Assembly (NCBI RefSeq): GCF_050436995.1
Contig: NC_134760.1
Span: forward strand, 11,302,001-11,366,000
Reading direction: 5' to 3'
Length of the DNA: 64,000 bases
DNA from: Anticarsia gemmatalis
Lineage: Eukaryota; Arthropoda; Insecta; Lepidoptera; Erebidae
The notes under the pieces are model-generated. The model saw only the letters and a program-made list of their open reading frames with translations. It was not told the DNA's origin and did no database searches. Positions 22,811 to 33,631 of this stretch are shown here, in pieces. The position numbers and the translations under genes are program-made. How positions within the stretch are numbered: the first letter of the stretch is position 1; each line of letters starts with the position of its first letter.

Positions 22811-23014
22811 TTATTTGTCGTGTGGTCAGTGGTCAACCTAGTATCAAAGTTGTTCAAGCCGCCCGAAGGCCTTTAACATGGCTTAACGACTGTTATCTTA
22901 CTGATAACAACCGGGACCGACTTTTTACGTACCCTCCGAAGCAGGGAGACGATCAGTTCAAATACAACTATGCGGCCACCCATCTATGGAATGTCCTCGC
23001 CAAAGTGTGTTAGC
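22811..23014 (-). repeat. 5S-headed SINE (type 1), 5' truncated
   Basis: In reverse it holds GGCCGCATAGTTGTATTTGA, the CTCCCTGCTTCGGAGGGTAC segment, GTCGGTCCCGGTTGTTATCA, AGATAACAGTCGTTAAGCCA and the terminal TTTGATACTAGGTTGACCAC. The C-box position (GATGGGTGGCCGC) is present. The A box is lost or degraded near 23014. Confidence 0.85.
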
Positions 23015-23735
23015 TAGATGTTAGTTCCACGTACCTAAAAGGGGGCGAGAATTTTCTTTAGTAAGATAATAATGAAATCGTCATTGTTGAAATACTATTT
23101 CGGAAGATTCTAAAATTATGAATTCTATCCTACAGTGTTGCAACTTACAGGTATAAATTAAATATATGTAATCGTTTACTGCCTCACTACTAGGCCTGGT
23201 GTCCTTGTGTTAATAAAAAGAGGTTACTTTGCGCCACAGCTATGTTCAAGTTAGAGTCCCTTGAAAACCGTGAATGTTTTTTCTTAATCGCGAAGCCAGG
23301 ACGGTCAAATCGAAATAGCTTTAAGTCTAGTTCTAATATACATCAGCAAATATGTATGTACTAGAAATCTGTTTAAAATCCTAAATAACATAAACATGAA
23401 GTATCACAGTCGTGTTCGATTGTTCGATTCGCGTATCTTTTAGCGTTCTTTGTTTCCCACAGGTCGATTTGCTTCCAAAATATACGAGTATTATAATAAC
23501 AAGACTAAATATAATATCGTTTTATTATACAGTGTTATTTAAACGCGTCCATTATTTAAATGTCACTCGATAGAAATAGTCAATATTTGTATTAAATGCT
23601 CAACTATGTGTTATCAAAACAAACTATAATTAGTTGTGGAGTTTGTCGACATTGTTTCTCGATTGTAACTGTCGTAGTATTTATTTAAAGTATTATTAAT
23701 TATGCATTCCCTTAAGAAACATTGTTTGGAATAAC
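23015..23735. other. no feature recognised
   Basis: AT-rich; nothing supportable. Confidence 0.4.
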
Positions 23736-23838
23736 CCGCACTCAGTCAGCGTCGTGGACTCAAAGCCTAACTCCTTTTTCAATATCGGAAGATACTAGAG
23801 GTATATCCTCCCATATTGAAAAGGGAGTTTGGCTTTAT
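23736..23838 (+). repeat. SINE-tail fragment followed by a hairpin
   Basis: CCGCACTCAGTCAGCGTCGT and GGACTCAAAGCCTAACTCC are the start of the SINE tail. AAAGCCTAACTCCTTTTTCA near 23761 is then matched in inverted order by TGAAAAGGGAGTTTGGCTTT near 23816-23835, giving a ~25-bp-arm hairpin with a ~25-nt loop. Confidence 0.65.
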
Positions 23839-23934
23839 AGGTTAAGAATAAGAAAATTTAACTGTTGCCTTTCTTTTCCGTGATTTACACTACTCTTAAA
23901 GAGCTATATGCTGACCCGTAACGTGCAAAATTAG

Positions 23935-24050
23935 CTTATGTTTGACTCTATATTTGACTGCCTTATTATAACATTTCGTTGAAATCGTTTTACTGTAAAA
24001 GCGAAATTAACGGACAAACAGACTTTTGCAATTACTAGTAGGTATAAATA
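23935..24050 (-). repeat. diverged E-type repeat end
   Basis: AAAGCGAAATTAACGGACAA, ACAGACTTTTGCAATTACTA and GTAGGTATAAAT resemble, in reverse, the start of the E repeats at 50603 and 51780 (AATATTATAAATGCGAAAG with a CAGA run). Assignment is tentative. Confidence 0.35.
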
Positions 24051-24104
24051 AAGCACGAATTCGTATGTTTCAATGTTCCAAAATTTCTCCAAATTCCTTT
24101 GCAG

Positions 24105-24173
24105 TTCGATGTGTACGTACGTTCAAATTTTCCATCTGCGGATTGCTACCGAGAACTTACTCCGAAATACTGG
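24105..24173 (+). CDS. candidate 69-bp exon, unknown gene
   Basis: A pyrimidine-rich acceptor (TTTCTCCAAATTCCTTTGCAG, 24084-24104) and a strong donor (TGG then GTAAGA at 24174) bound 69 bp, exactly 23 codons. In frame 0 it reads FDVYVRSNFPSADCY then RELTPKYW. The frame stays open about 19 codons upstream to a TAA near 24046 and 8 codons downstream, and another frame is also open here, so openness alone is weak evidence. The case rests on paired splice signals and protein-like composition. Family not recognised. Confidence 0.25.
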
Positions 24174-24349
24174 GTAAGACTTTGTGCGATTCTGTAGACC
24201 GTTCCAGATTTGATTGAAACTTGATGACTAAACTGCAGAAGTAGTTTTGCTATACCGGGTACGATAACTTTTAAAAATAAAACCAATAGTCTCTTATTAT
24301 TACTTATTTAACTTTTTTTTCTTTTTATAAAAAAGGCAACTCCCGCACT

Positions 24350-24537
24350 AAAAATTTCTCTTGCGTCGTGGGGACTTTTACAAACATTCCAACAACGGAC
24401 AAAAAGCACAACCAGACCCGAAATAATTAATTTTGGATGGCACAAATAATTGTCCCGTGTGGGAATCGAACCCATAACCTCCCGACGCAATGGTAGCGTC
24501 GTGGTGACCTAAACCACTGCGCCACGGAGCTATTATA
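24350..24537 (-). repeat. tRNA-derived SINE
   Basis: On the minus strand: TCCGTGGCGCAGTGGTTTAG (A box), GTTATGGGTTCGATTCCCAC (B box, near 24464-24480), GGACAATTATTTGTGCCATC, then GGTCTGGTTGTGC, TTGTTGGAATGTTTGTAAAA and GTCCCCACGACGCAAGAG. It is the best-preserved member of the family found as an inverted dimer at 16-266 and as a diverged copy at 41815. Confidence 0.85.
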
Positions 24538-24545
24538 AATAAATT

Positions 24546-24607
24546 CCACTGCCGGGTTTAGAATGAGGGAAAATTAGAACCTAAGTCCACCACATTAGCC
24601 AAGTACG
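24546..24607 (-). repeat. diverged SINE-tail fragment
   Basis: CCACTGCCGGG ... GAACCTAAGTCCACCACATT ... AGCCAAGTACG is the reverse of the SINE tail with an internal deletion. Confidence 0.6.
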
Positions 24608-24690
24608 TTAGTTGGTATATTCGAACATAATAAAGCATAAATCGATTTCACAACTATTACGTAACTTTGAGTAAATAATTAAATATATAA

Positions 24691-24852
24691 AAGCTCGATT
24701 CTCTACAACCATCGACTACCGACAACCGGCTAGCTATCAACAAATTTTATACAAAAATCTATTTAGCGCCTCTACCGGGCTCCGTAGAAACTATTTTGGC
24801 GGTACATTTTAAATGTCAAACTCCCGATACTCGATAGTACACACTATACAGT
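24691..24852 (+). repeat. A-family MITE, first of a head-to-tail pair
   Basis: AGCTCGATTCTCTACAACCA ... GACAACCGGCTAGCTATCAA ... TTTAGCGCCTCTACCGGGC ... GGCGGTACATTTTAAATG ... GATACTCGATAGTAC. The terminal right TIR merges with the left TIR of the next copy at about 24850. Confidence 0.85.
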
Positions 24853-25031
24853 AGCTCGATTCTACTACTACTACTACTATTGACTACCGACAACCGACCT
24901 TTCATCGAGAATTTTTTAAAGAAAATCTGATCAGCGCCTCTGACGGTTGTCGTAGGAACTATTTTGGCAGTACATTTTAAATGTCAAACTCTCGATACTC
25001 TACAGTACAGACTATACAGAATTGCGCAACT
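24851..25031 (+). repeat. A-family MITE, second of a head-to-tail pair
   Basis: Starts GTAGCTCGATTCTACTACTA (with an expanded CTA run), has the core GATCAGCGCCTCTGACGGTT and ends near TACAGAATTGCGCAACTG. Orientation is the same as the preceding copy. The 62-codon frame from 24981 begins inside this repeat and is not a gene. Confidence 0.85.
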
Positions 25032-25206
25032 GATAGTTTTATTTTTATGTACTCTTCCCAAACAGGTTTAGTGAGGACATTAGGACATGACATTGTAAGA
25101 TCTAGGCAAACAATTGCGGTCGCTTTATTGCGTAGTAAAGCTAATACTTATAGTTCAACCACTTTGTAGAGATTATGACATGTACCATCAATTTAGATCA
25201 ACTTAT

Positions 25207-25330
25207 ACTACTAATATTGTAAGTGCGAAAGTTTGTAAGTATAGACGTATGTAATGTATATTACCTTTTCACAGAAAAACTACTTGGCGGATTTTAAGGA
25301 TTTTAATCGTATTACTGGGACTAATTCGCG
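25207..25330 (+). repeat. E-type repeat, diverged
   Basis: ACTACTAATATTGTAAGTGC, GAAAGTTTGTAAGTATAGAC and ACAGAAAAACTACTTGGCGG follow the usual order of the E repeat start. Confidence 0.55.
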
Positions 25331-25680
25331 GGCAGAGGGTAGTATTAACACCTATAGCTGAGTATTTTCAAAATAAAGTAGATGTATCAAACAGACCTTC
25401 GTCAGCTGTATAAGACTCCAGGTCACTCACGTTCCTAATTATACATTTTGTATACCTCCTTCGTTAACGAAGCTTGCATACAAGACTCTCTACAAAGTTG
25501 TTGGACCATAACACTATGACATTGTTGTTTTATGTTCGTTTGATGACCGACGTGGAGACGTAGAGAGAAAATTCGATTCAATTACCTGATGTCCAGGATT
25601 TCATGGGGAATGTTTTGGTTATAAATGTTGTCTTGGTTACGTTACGAGGATATAGAACGAGTAGCTGATGCATTGATTCT

Positions 25681-25823
25681 GTAGTTTAATTCTCTACTAC
25701 TATTACTACTATGAAAATCTAATCAGCGCCTCTAGCGGACGTCGTAGTAACTATTTTCTCAGTACACTTTAAATGTCAACCTTTTGGTACTCGATGGTTC
25801 AAATTGTCCAGAATCACGCTACA
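25681..25823 (+). repeat. A-family MITE with internal deletion
   Basis: GTAGTTTAATTCTCTACTAC, then a short CTATTACTACTATG, the core AATCAGCGCCTCTAGCGGAC, AGTACACTTTAAATGTCAAC and AGAATCACGCTACAG. The left-half palindromic region (GACAACCGG...) is deleted. Confidence 0.8.
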
Positions 25824-25929
25824 GAAGCGTGATTCTCTACAATCAGTAGTCATCAAGAGCTTTTCACACAAAATTTCTCGATAGCTAGCCGGTTGTCAAT
25901 ATTCGGTATTGGTAGAGAATAACACTACA
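25823..25929 (-). repeat. A-family MITE, internally deleted, abutting the previous copy
   Basis: AGAAGCGTGATTCTCTACAA, then AAAATTTCTCGATAGCTAGC, CGGTTGTCAATATTCGGTAT and TGGTAGAGAATAACACTAC. It keeps both ends but has lost the GATCAGCGCC core, and it shares a boundary with the plus-strand copy. Confidence 0.75.
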
Positions 25930-26205
25930 GAGTTTAAATTCTATCAATTGAGCTATCGGTATGAACCTTTTTCATACATACACGAGTCGAAACCAAAAAA
26001 GCATAGATAAATTTTGAGTTGATTAATCACCGTATCGAATAAACTAGAATAGGTAGTTTATAATGCATATAATTCTCTCAGAATGATGTCATAAGTTACT
26101 TGAGACGTACAATAGTGAATAGATCATTATCACACGTATTATTTACTGCTCTTATACGCCTACTTCATCTACCTTTGACTTCGCACCAAGGCTTTATACT
26201 TTAAC

Positions 26206-26475
26206 TGCACGTTTGGCGCAGTGGTTTAAGCGGTCACCTCGCCGCAACAACCGTAGCTGCGCCGCGTGTGGTGGGTTCGAATCCCACCCGGGACAAATTT
26301 TTGTGTGATGAGCACGAGTATTTGTTCTGAGCCCGGATGTAAATTTATCTATATAAGTATGTATTTAGAAGTATATAAGTATGTTTATCAGTTATTTGGT
26401 ATGGTACAAGCTCTGCTTAGTTTGGAATCAAATGACCGTGTGTGAGTTGTCCAATGATATTTATTTATTTATACT
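26206..26475 (+). repeat. tRNA-derived SINE, near full length
   Basis: TGCACGTTTGGCGCAGTGGT (A box), GTGGTGGGTTCGAATCCCAC (B box, near 26267-26285), GGGACAAATTTTTGTGTGAT, GAGCACGAGTATTTGTTCTG, TATTTAGAAGTATATAAG, TTATTTGGTATGGTACAAGC, GACCGTGTGTGAGTTGTCCA and a TTTATTTATTTA tail. The reverse copy at 40480-40757 has the same plan. Confidence 0.9.
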
Positions 26476-27260
26476 AAATCTACGATCAAAGTTAAGGTGA
26501 ACTTCAGTCACAAATAGTTTACTTAACCAATCGTAAGTGTCAGTACTTGATCTAAGTAATGATTCGATTTAGATTGAGAGACACTCGGCCGAAATATCAA
26601 GAAAACTGAGGTTAATATTATATCAGATCTTGTTAATTATCATATCGTTTTTAAGTTTAATTTAAATAAAGCTGTGAGAGTAGTATTTATAGGTAAATTA
26701 GAAGAAGGAAACTGGCTAAGATTAGACTTTGATGTAGATTACTGCGTTGCTATGACAACATCGAGTGTCTACATAATTCCGTAATGGTCGAAAAAGTCTA
26801 TTTCAAGGAGAGAAGCTTTTCCCTTCCTCAATCGAACTAGCTATCGAGAAAATATTTATAAAAAACGGACAAATATAGGTAAAGATACGATCTCAAAATT
26901 ATAAATATCGAAAAGTACAAGAAATTTCAAATATACTAACACATTTTCTAAATTACCGCCAATTTGAGCTGTAATTTCCGAACTTTCGTAAACCGATCTC
27001 ATCAACACTTTAAACCGAAATTAGCTCAAAACAGCCTCTTTTCACATTAGCCTAGAAGCCTAGTCTTGAACATTAGCTCTAAATGCTATGATGAGTACAA
27101 TTATGTGGTCAGAAAACAGTACTGCGGTTAAAAGTCGCAATAGGGAGTACAATAATTGCCTACAATTATTGGGCTTTAAGAGCAAAGTACAGGAGTTTTA
27201 GCTTTATATTTTACGTGTTAAATGTGTCTCTGTGTTTGTAATGCTATTTTATCGTCATAC
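26476..27260. other. no feature recognised
   Basis: Nothing supportable. Confidence 0.4.
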
Positions 27261-27508
27261 TAGTTGACCCGCGCAACTTCGCTTGCGTCTCATAAGAGAG
27301 AATGGGTCAAGATTTTCCCCGTTTTTGTAACATTTTTTATTGCTACTCTGTTCCTATTGGTCGTAGCGTGATGATAGATTCTCGAAATTGGACTATCTAA
27401 CAATGAAATATTTTTTCAAATTGGACCAGTAGTTCCTGAGATTAGCGCGTTCAAACAAACAAACAATCAAACAAACAAACTCTTCAGCTTTATAATATTA
27501 GTATAGAT
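27261..27508 (+). repeat. D repeat, full length
   Basis: Begins CTAGTTGACCCGCGCAACTT, includes AGAGAATGGGTCAAGATTTT, CTATTGGTCGTAGCGTGATG, ACCAGTAGTTCCTGAGATTA and GCGCGTTCAAACAAACAAAC, and ends TATAATATTAGTATAGAT. Seven copies occur in the window with the same ends. Lack of TIRs and the AAAC-rich 3' part suggest a retroposed element. I do not know its accepted name. Confidence 0.85.
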
Positions 27509-28887
27509 ATCAAAAAGTCCCCCTTTCAAAATGTATTAGGTAAACCTTTACCGGCGTTTAAATTACGAATACAATGATCATTCAAAAACTATATATTTTT
27601 TATATTAGTAATTACGTACTGTTCTATATAGGGATCGAGTCCACAATATAAAACATGTAATGACGGTGTCACAGCCCTAGGACACCGACATTGTATTGAG
27701 ACAACTTGATTGTACTAGATATTTCCTAAATATGCGAGAAATCATCACAGTCCTCCACCACTCTAGCTTAATTTAACAATTTTCACTCACTCCAAAATAC
27801 TGTAGAATATTTGAACCCACGTGTCATATTTCTCTCCCGAAATACATTCAACAAACTCATAACTTCTAAAAGTCAAAACTCCGAATTCGCAACTCGAACT
27901 CGTGTAGAACGTTTACACCATTAAGCTATCACTACTGGTGCCCGTCTACTAAAAGTTTCCAATCTCCCCATATTTCCGGGGCCCTAGTAGATCGATGGCT
28001 TGCATATAATATATTTATGATGGAGAAGCGTGCCGTTGACGCGTAACTTCGATTTGACGTCAGTATACCTCCCTTATATAATATTATATCACCCTGTATA
28101 ATATATGAGATTTGAAACACCATGTGTAATATGATTGAAGATTTCGCGATTCCTTTAATTCTTCTTGAAAGCGTGTTTGATTAATGAGAACGAGTTTGGA
28201 TTAACAGGGAAAAGGGATTATTGGTATGTCTAAAATTAGCTTTGCTTATTTCCCTTACATTTAAAACACGTTATTTTTTATCAAAGTGGTATGACTAGAT
28301 AGTGAAACGTGTTGGGGTAAACCCAGGCGATGTGATTGTACGCCTATTATGAATGTTTTGTTGACACACGTTTAGTCATCGTAGCAAGATGGATACGTAA
28401 CAAATATGATATTTCCTGATGAATATCCTATTTCACAAGTAATTGTAACTATTTGGGCATAAGTCACTATACTCATAGGCATCAGCATACTTCCCCCACT
28501 TGCTTTAGTGGCCAACAGTTGGTATCTATGAATAGTTCCATTCAATCATTCATTGTATATTGTATATCAATGGTAATTACAACTTACAACATTCTCTATT
28601 GAATTGATTACTGTGTCCGTAACATTTTCTTATCACTTAGTTAATGCTTACAAAATTATATCTTATTGTTCCTTTCCTACTTTTTTTTTCCTAACTTTTT
28701 GTTTGTTGAACCGATCTAGAAAACAGTTTGATATATTGAAACATGTTAAGCTATTTTCAACAAAAATTATAACATGGATAGAACCGCTGGCATGAGCAAG
28801 TAATACGACTAGTCATTGACATAGCGTAAATAACGATATAAAAAATATTACTATGTAAACGTCTCTAATAAAACGAAATTTAAACAC
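27509..28887. other. no feature recognised beyond a small hairpin
   Basis: CGGTGTC / GACACCG at 27663-27686 forms a short hairpin. A 63-codon frame (28604-28795) and its neighbours have no recognisable motif. Confidence 0.4.
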
Positions 28888-29076
28888 CAGTAGCTCAATT
28901 CTCTATTACTATCGACTACCGACAACCGACCTGTCATCGAGAAATTTAGCATGAAAATCTGATCAGCGCCTCTGACGGGCGTCGTAGGAAACATTTTGGC
29001 AGTACATTCTAAATGTCAAAATGTCTATAGCTAGCCGGTTGTCGGTAGTCGATAGTGGTAGAGAATCGAGGTACTG
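28888..29076. repeat. A-family MITE with left-end sequence at both ends
   Basis: The left part is normal (AGTAGCTCAATTCTCTATTA ... GACAACCGACCTGTCATCGA ... GATCAGCGCCTCTGACGGGC ... AGTACATTCTAAATG). The right end is not the usual right TIR but the reverse complement of the left half (CTATAGCTAGCCGGTTGTCG ... CGATAGTGGTAGAGAATCGA). The result is a TIR of ~50 bp. Confidence 0.85.
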
Positions 29077-29307
29077 AATACAACGTATATTTGTACTGTT
29101 GTTATAGTATAAAACCACAACAATAGTGTACATGCTATCTGAGATGCAATGTCGTACAAATAAAGTAGATGACCGCCGCCTCTGCACTACAGATGAACAC
29201 ATCCTCAATTTAATCGAGACGACGAATGAGGACACGGCTTCTTTTGTAACACTAACTACAACACTTGCGCAATGCTGGAAATACCTTTTTAGCTGTTTTA
29301 AATATAA

Positions 29308-29357
29308 AGTCGGGGAAAAAGTCTTTTCGCATTATAGTATGTATGAACTTGTCATTA
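29308..29357 (+). repeat. solitary mariner end
   Basis: AGTCGGGGAAAAAGTCTTTT followed by CGCATTATAGTATGTATGAA and CTTGTCATT is the terminal sequence of the mariner element at 61990-62214. No opposite end was found nearby. Confidence 0.75.
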
Positions 29358-31450
29358 TTTGCTCGACTATGTCATGATTTCGTAAAGCAATGCAAAGTCC
29401 TATATCGCTTGGTATGCTGTAAACTCAATAGGCCAAACCGCTATCAAGAGAGGTATTGGAATGTTATAAATATTTCTGGGATGAGTCCTGATTAATAACG
29501 CTTGCTTACTTAGATTCAAAAATATTTTGAAGATAATTTCGTTGGAAGTAGGATTTTTTCCATTAATTTAAGGCAGTTATTGTTTTAGACTGAACGAACA
29601 ACTATCATGAAATCAGTTGCAAACGTTCAAACAGCAGTGCTTCGCACTTTTTTGTTGTGTATAACCAATGTCACGCAGTTACCATAGGGCGTATCTTCCA
29701 TATAAAGTCACGTATTTAAGCCTTTTTTTCCACTATCACAAAAAATCAGGAATATCCGATTCTATTGTCTGCCGGAAACTTGCAAGTGAAAGTGCTTCCT
29801 AAATTACTAATGTACAATTTTAAGTGTTCGTTTACTCGTATTTCTCGGTGTTACGTAAATGGATAGTATGTGGATCAATGTTCCGTGAAAGTGGACTACG
29901 GCCACGTTAGTAACGAAACTGCTGTTTTATTGCTTAGCAGTTTTCGCTGACGGATATGTAGGTTCGCTTTTTGTTTAGGACCACAAAATTGACTGAAATT
30001 AGGCTTAGTTTGTCGCAACTATATTTGACCGAAGTAGCTTTTTGCTACGTTCGATCGATCGGAAAAACAATGGATTTTATTTCAGCCTAAAGTTAGTAAC
30101 AACATATTTTATAAGACTAGCTGCGCGATTGTTCTTCTTCAGGTATACTCCCACCTAAACATTCTTAGACAGACTCTGCTGAAACTCAAATACCTACTAT
30201 TCAGCCACTACCCACTTCGGGTCCACACGTAATAAATCAGCTTTTCTCGTCATATTCTTAGAATATTTACAATAAACTTTGCATTCGCTATAAATGACTA
30301 GCCACATAACATTTAATATCTCACAAACATCGTCAAAACAAAACAACCCCCGAAAGAAAACACTGCGTTGCAACCCTTACAAGTTCAAGGTACAGTCGTA
30401 CCTAAGGTACATAAGTATGGTACGTGTACAATCTCTCATCAGAGTAACGAGAGGTAGTCGTGAACTCATGATGTACAGTCAGCTTCAAAATTCGCTGTAC
30501 ACATAACATTTTTCGAAACCCTATATTCTGAATCTTGCATATTATTCCATCGAAAAAACACTTGAAATTGATGGAAATGATTATTTGCGACTAATTCCAC
30601 CATATTTTGTTCAGGTTTTTATTAAAATTTCGTAAGAAAGAGGTTTTGAAAGTATGAAGTTGTTAAGCGACTTTTGGAGCTGACTGTACCTCCCCACTCT
30701 CCCCCTCTGGTACTGCTGCAGCAAATGTGCGGATGCTTTATCTACGTTTACGTGTATAAGGAAATGTTGATGTTCTTGTGTGGTGATTTGCTGGTTTCAT
30801 TTTGAGATATTATTATATTCTGCGAAAATGTTGTTAATATAACAATATTAATATTGCAATAAATTAAATATACATACATGAAATCACTTCCTTTTCTCAT
30901 AGTAGCAGGCAGTGAACAAATAATGCCGATAGTAGTCAATTGTAAGTCGATCTTAAATACTGTATTTTGTATTAAAGTTATTGAAGAATTTTCGTTTGTC
31001 TAGATATAATTTTGTCACGACACTTGTTATAACGAATGCTGAATCGTCGTATGGTAACCCAGTTTATTTGCCATGAATTGCAAACAAACGTATTTCGGAA
31101 TAAGTCTTTTAGAATTTTTAAGTTAATTTTCCTGTTCTTTATCTTTAAAACAGTTTATTTTATTTTGATTTTAACTCCTTTACAGTACCTACTCTAAATC
31201 CTCTTTTTCAGGAGTGCAAAGCCCTAATAACAAACTCCTAATAAATTTCAAGTGCGAACCGTCCTTTTTGAAGGGCGTTCAAGATAAGATCCGTATGTTT
31301 ATGGCCAATAGTGGTCCTACATAAACAGTCGTAAAAAGGTCCGTTGTGAACATTTTGCACTTCAGTAAAAACAATTTTGAAAATATTGTTGGCGTGCGAA
31401 TGTAGTAAGGTTTTGAACCCACTAGTGGAGTAATACGAAGTTTATTTTGT
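29358..31450. other. mostly featureless; one weak exon-like interval at 31212-31292
   Basis: At 31201-31211 there is a strong acceptor (CTCTTTTTCAG), with GTATGT at 31293. One frame between them is open and reads VQSPNNKLLINFKCEPSFLK then GVQDKI. The donor is moderate and the intervening phase fits none of the other candidates, so I give it little weight. The remainder shows nothing supportable. Confidence 0.25.
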
Positions 31451-31715
31451 ACTAGCTGACCCGCGCAACTTCGCTTGCGTCACATAAGAGAGAATGGGTC
31501 AAATTTTTCCCCGTTATTGTAACATTTTTTACTGCTGCTCTGCTCCTATTGGTCGTAGCGTGATGATATATAGCCTATAGCCTTCCTCGATAAATAGGCT
31601 ATCTAACACTGAAAGAATTTTTCAAATCGGACCAGTAGTTCCTGAGATTAGCGCGTTCAAACAAACAAACAAACAAACAAACAAACTCTTCAGCTTTATA
31701 ATATTAGTATAGATT
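31451..31715 (+). repeat. D repeat, full length
   Basis: ACTAGCTGACCCGCGCAACT ... GCCTATAGCCTTCCTCGATA ... CGGACCAGTAGTTCCTGAGA ... an AAAC run ... TAATATTAGTATAGAT. It is the most complete copy, including the segment missing from the copy at 42285. Confidence 0.9.
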
Positions 31716-31724
31716 TTTTACATA

Positions 31725-31890
31725 GTAATAGGCTTTTTTAACTAATGGCAGGTTGGTAATAAGCTCACTCCCTATTACATGAGACTAGCACTGTTAAAGG
31801 CAAAACGTTAGTGTATTTCATATGCCTCTACCTACACGTTCAAGTATAACAGGCGTGAAGTGTTATGCATGTAATATGTAATGTTGTGTT
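31725..31890 (+). repeat. headless SINE body (GTATAACAGGCGTG family)
   Basis: CTCACTCCCTATTACATGAG, ACTAGCACTGTTAAAGGCAA, GTGTATTTCATATGCCTCTA and AAGTATAACAGGCGTGAAGT match the 3' body of the SINE at 20845. The tRNA-like head is missing. Confidence 0.65.
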
Positions 31891-31949
31891 TTTAGAGATT
31901 TAATGCTAAACACTCTTATATTTTTTTTAACACAAAATACAATTAGATT

Positions 31950-32025
31950 CGTTGGATGCATTACCTACACTTTTGGGTATAACAGATGTCAAGTGTAATG
32001 TATGAAATACGTTACTTTCAAATTT
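31950..32025 (+). repeat. fragment of the same SINE body
   Basis: GTTGGATGCATTACCTACAC, TTTTGGGTATAACAGATGTC and AAGTGTAATGTATG are a second, shorter and more diverged copy about 150 bp after the first. Confidence 0.5.
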
Positions 32026-32399
32026 TAAGAGATTTAATAGTTAGCACTTTTATATACTTTTTTGAACACAAAATACAACTAAATCCGATGAAGTATAATC
32101 ATACTAACTATTTAGTTTGTGACAATGATTCCACGGCAATCGCCTTCAATAAGACGGCCAATTGAACCATTGCGTGACTGTCATTAGCATTATGCAGTTG
32201 CAAATCCTATCATATAACTATGGCGTGGCATATAGACACTGTGGCATAGCTAAGAATGCCACAACATGCCAAGGGATACCGCGACGCCGTGGTCGCGGAT
32301 ATACATTCCATGTATTGGAGTATACTCCATCCAATGTAGCCACAAGTGTTCACTATTTACTATGGTCAAAGAATCATCGGTTATCTTTCACTGCATTGG

Positions 32400-32545
32400 C
32401 AAGTCGTTAACGTAGTCACCACGCAACAATAATCGTATCGTCGCGTAGTTCGAATCCCACCAAAATATTTGTGTGGTGACCTCGATCTGTTCTGAGCCTG
32501 GTTGTCAAGCCATTATGAACCACGTGTTTCATACTACCAAATCGT
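32400..32545 (+). repeat. tRNA-derived SINE, diverged head and partial body
   Basis: AAGTCGTTAACGTAGTCACC, a B-box-like AGTTCGAATCCCACC near 32446-32461, ATATTTGTGTGGTGACCTCG and TGTTCTGAGCCTGGTTGTC follow the order of the full copy at 26206. The 82-codon frame at 32162-32410 ends inside it. Confidence 0.65.
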
Positions 32546-32789
32546 AACCACATCGCAACCACATTTTGTCGCCGCGCGGTAAATGCTGTATGTGTAAAAC
32601 AAGCCTAACAGTGAAGGAAAATGTGTGTTTATATTAATGTACACGGGGAGGTTTTGGGACAGACAGGAAAGGTGCTTATTAATGTACGTCAGAATTGAGA
32701 CTGTTTCCAACTGATAACGTTATGGGAGGGAAAAAGGTGATGAAAAATTGTACAGTAGTTTTGTGTAATCTTATATAGGGCGTAGTTAT

Positions 32790-32920
32790 AACCGGCGGTC
32801 CTGTATGGCAAGATGTGTGGATGTGAATGAGGCAAAAATAGTTTGTAAGGATAGCGTACCAAGTGGAGTTCTTGAGTCTCTGCCTACCCCTTTGGAAAAA
32901 GACGTGATTTTATGAACGTA
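32790..32920 (+). pseudogene. LINE 3' end, second copy
   Basis: ACCGGCGGTCCTGTATGGCA, AGATGTGTGGATGTGAATGA, GGCAAAAATAGTTTGTAAGG and GACGTGATTTTATGAACGTA align with 690-840. The frame from 32796 keeps the VNEA and VCKD parts, but the end of the protein is shifted by small indels, so this copy is more decayed than the first. Confidence 0.55.
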
Positions 32921-33279
32921 TATACATATATAACTTTAAGGGTGACCATTAACACTATGTATATAGGATATTATAGGGTGACGATTTACACGTTTATTTA
33001 TAGTGAAGCTAGATGTTTTAGCGGCTCTGTTCGCGTTGATTTACGTTTTCAGCCTTTCTCCAGGATTAAATCGAAATGCTCGAAAATATTCATCAATATC
33101 GTTCGCGGACAGAAAAGTTTTTGAAATGGATTTCGTAAAATTTTCGTCTTGTAATGTCACGATCAAAGGAATGTAAACTTCAAATGTAAAGTTTAAATTG
33201 GTATGAAATATTTTTGGCTTTCTATATTTGATATATTATAAAGTATTCTCTATTAATTTTAGTAACAATATTTTTGTTC

Positions 33280-33505
33280 GACTCTATTACATGGGACTGA
33301 TACTGGATAGCAATCGTGATATTGTGATATTATGGACTACCAAAGTACCTAAAGTACTTTGGTAGTCCGGAGTTTGGTGACGAGCCCTATATGGCTATAT
33401 GAGATAGACATGGAAATCGTTAGTCAGCGAAACGTTTTCCATATACCTCTAGCTACACCTTCGAGTATAACGGGCGCTAAGTTATGTATGTATAGATAGA
33501 CATCA
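33280..33505 (+). repeat. SINE body (GTATAACAGGCGTG family) interrupted by a small hairpin
   Basis: TCTATTACATGGGACTGATA on the left, and GGAGTTTGGTGACGAGCCCT, CGTTTTCCATATACCTCTAG and GAGTATAACGGGCGCTAAGT on the right, are body landmarks. A perfect hairpin at 33334-33368 sits between them. Confidence 0.6.
33334..33368. repeat. perfect 15-bp-arm hairpin
   Basis: GGACTACCAAAGTAC (33334-33348) and its exact reverse complement GTACTTTGGTAGTCC (33354-33368) flank a 5-nt loop. It lies inside a SINE body. Confidence 0.85.
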
Positions 33506-33631
33506 ACTACAAAAATTCACGTTTATCGCAATGAAATCGAAACTATCCTGCCTTTACCTCGATAGCAACAAAACCGTATCATTATTATGTATCAAGTCCA
33601 CCTAATTACATCTATCATTGTCATAGCCGGT

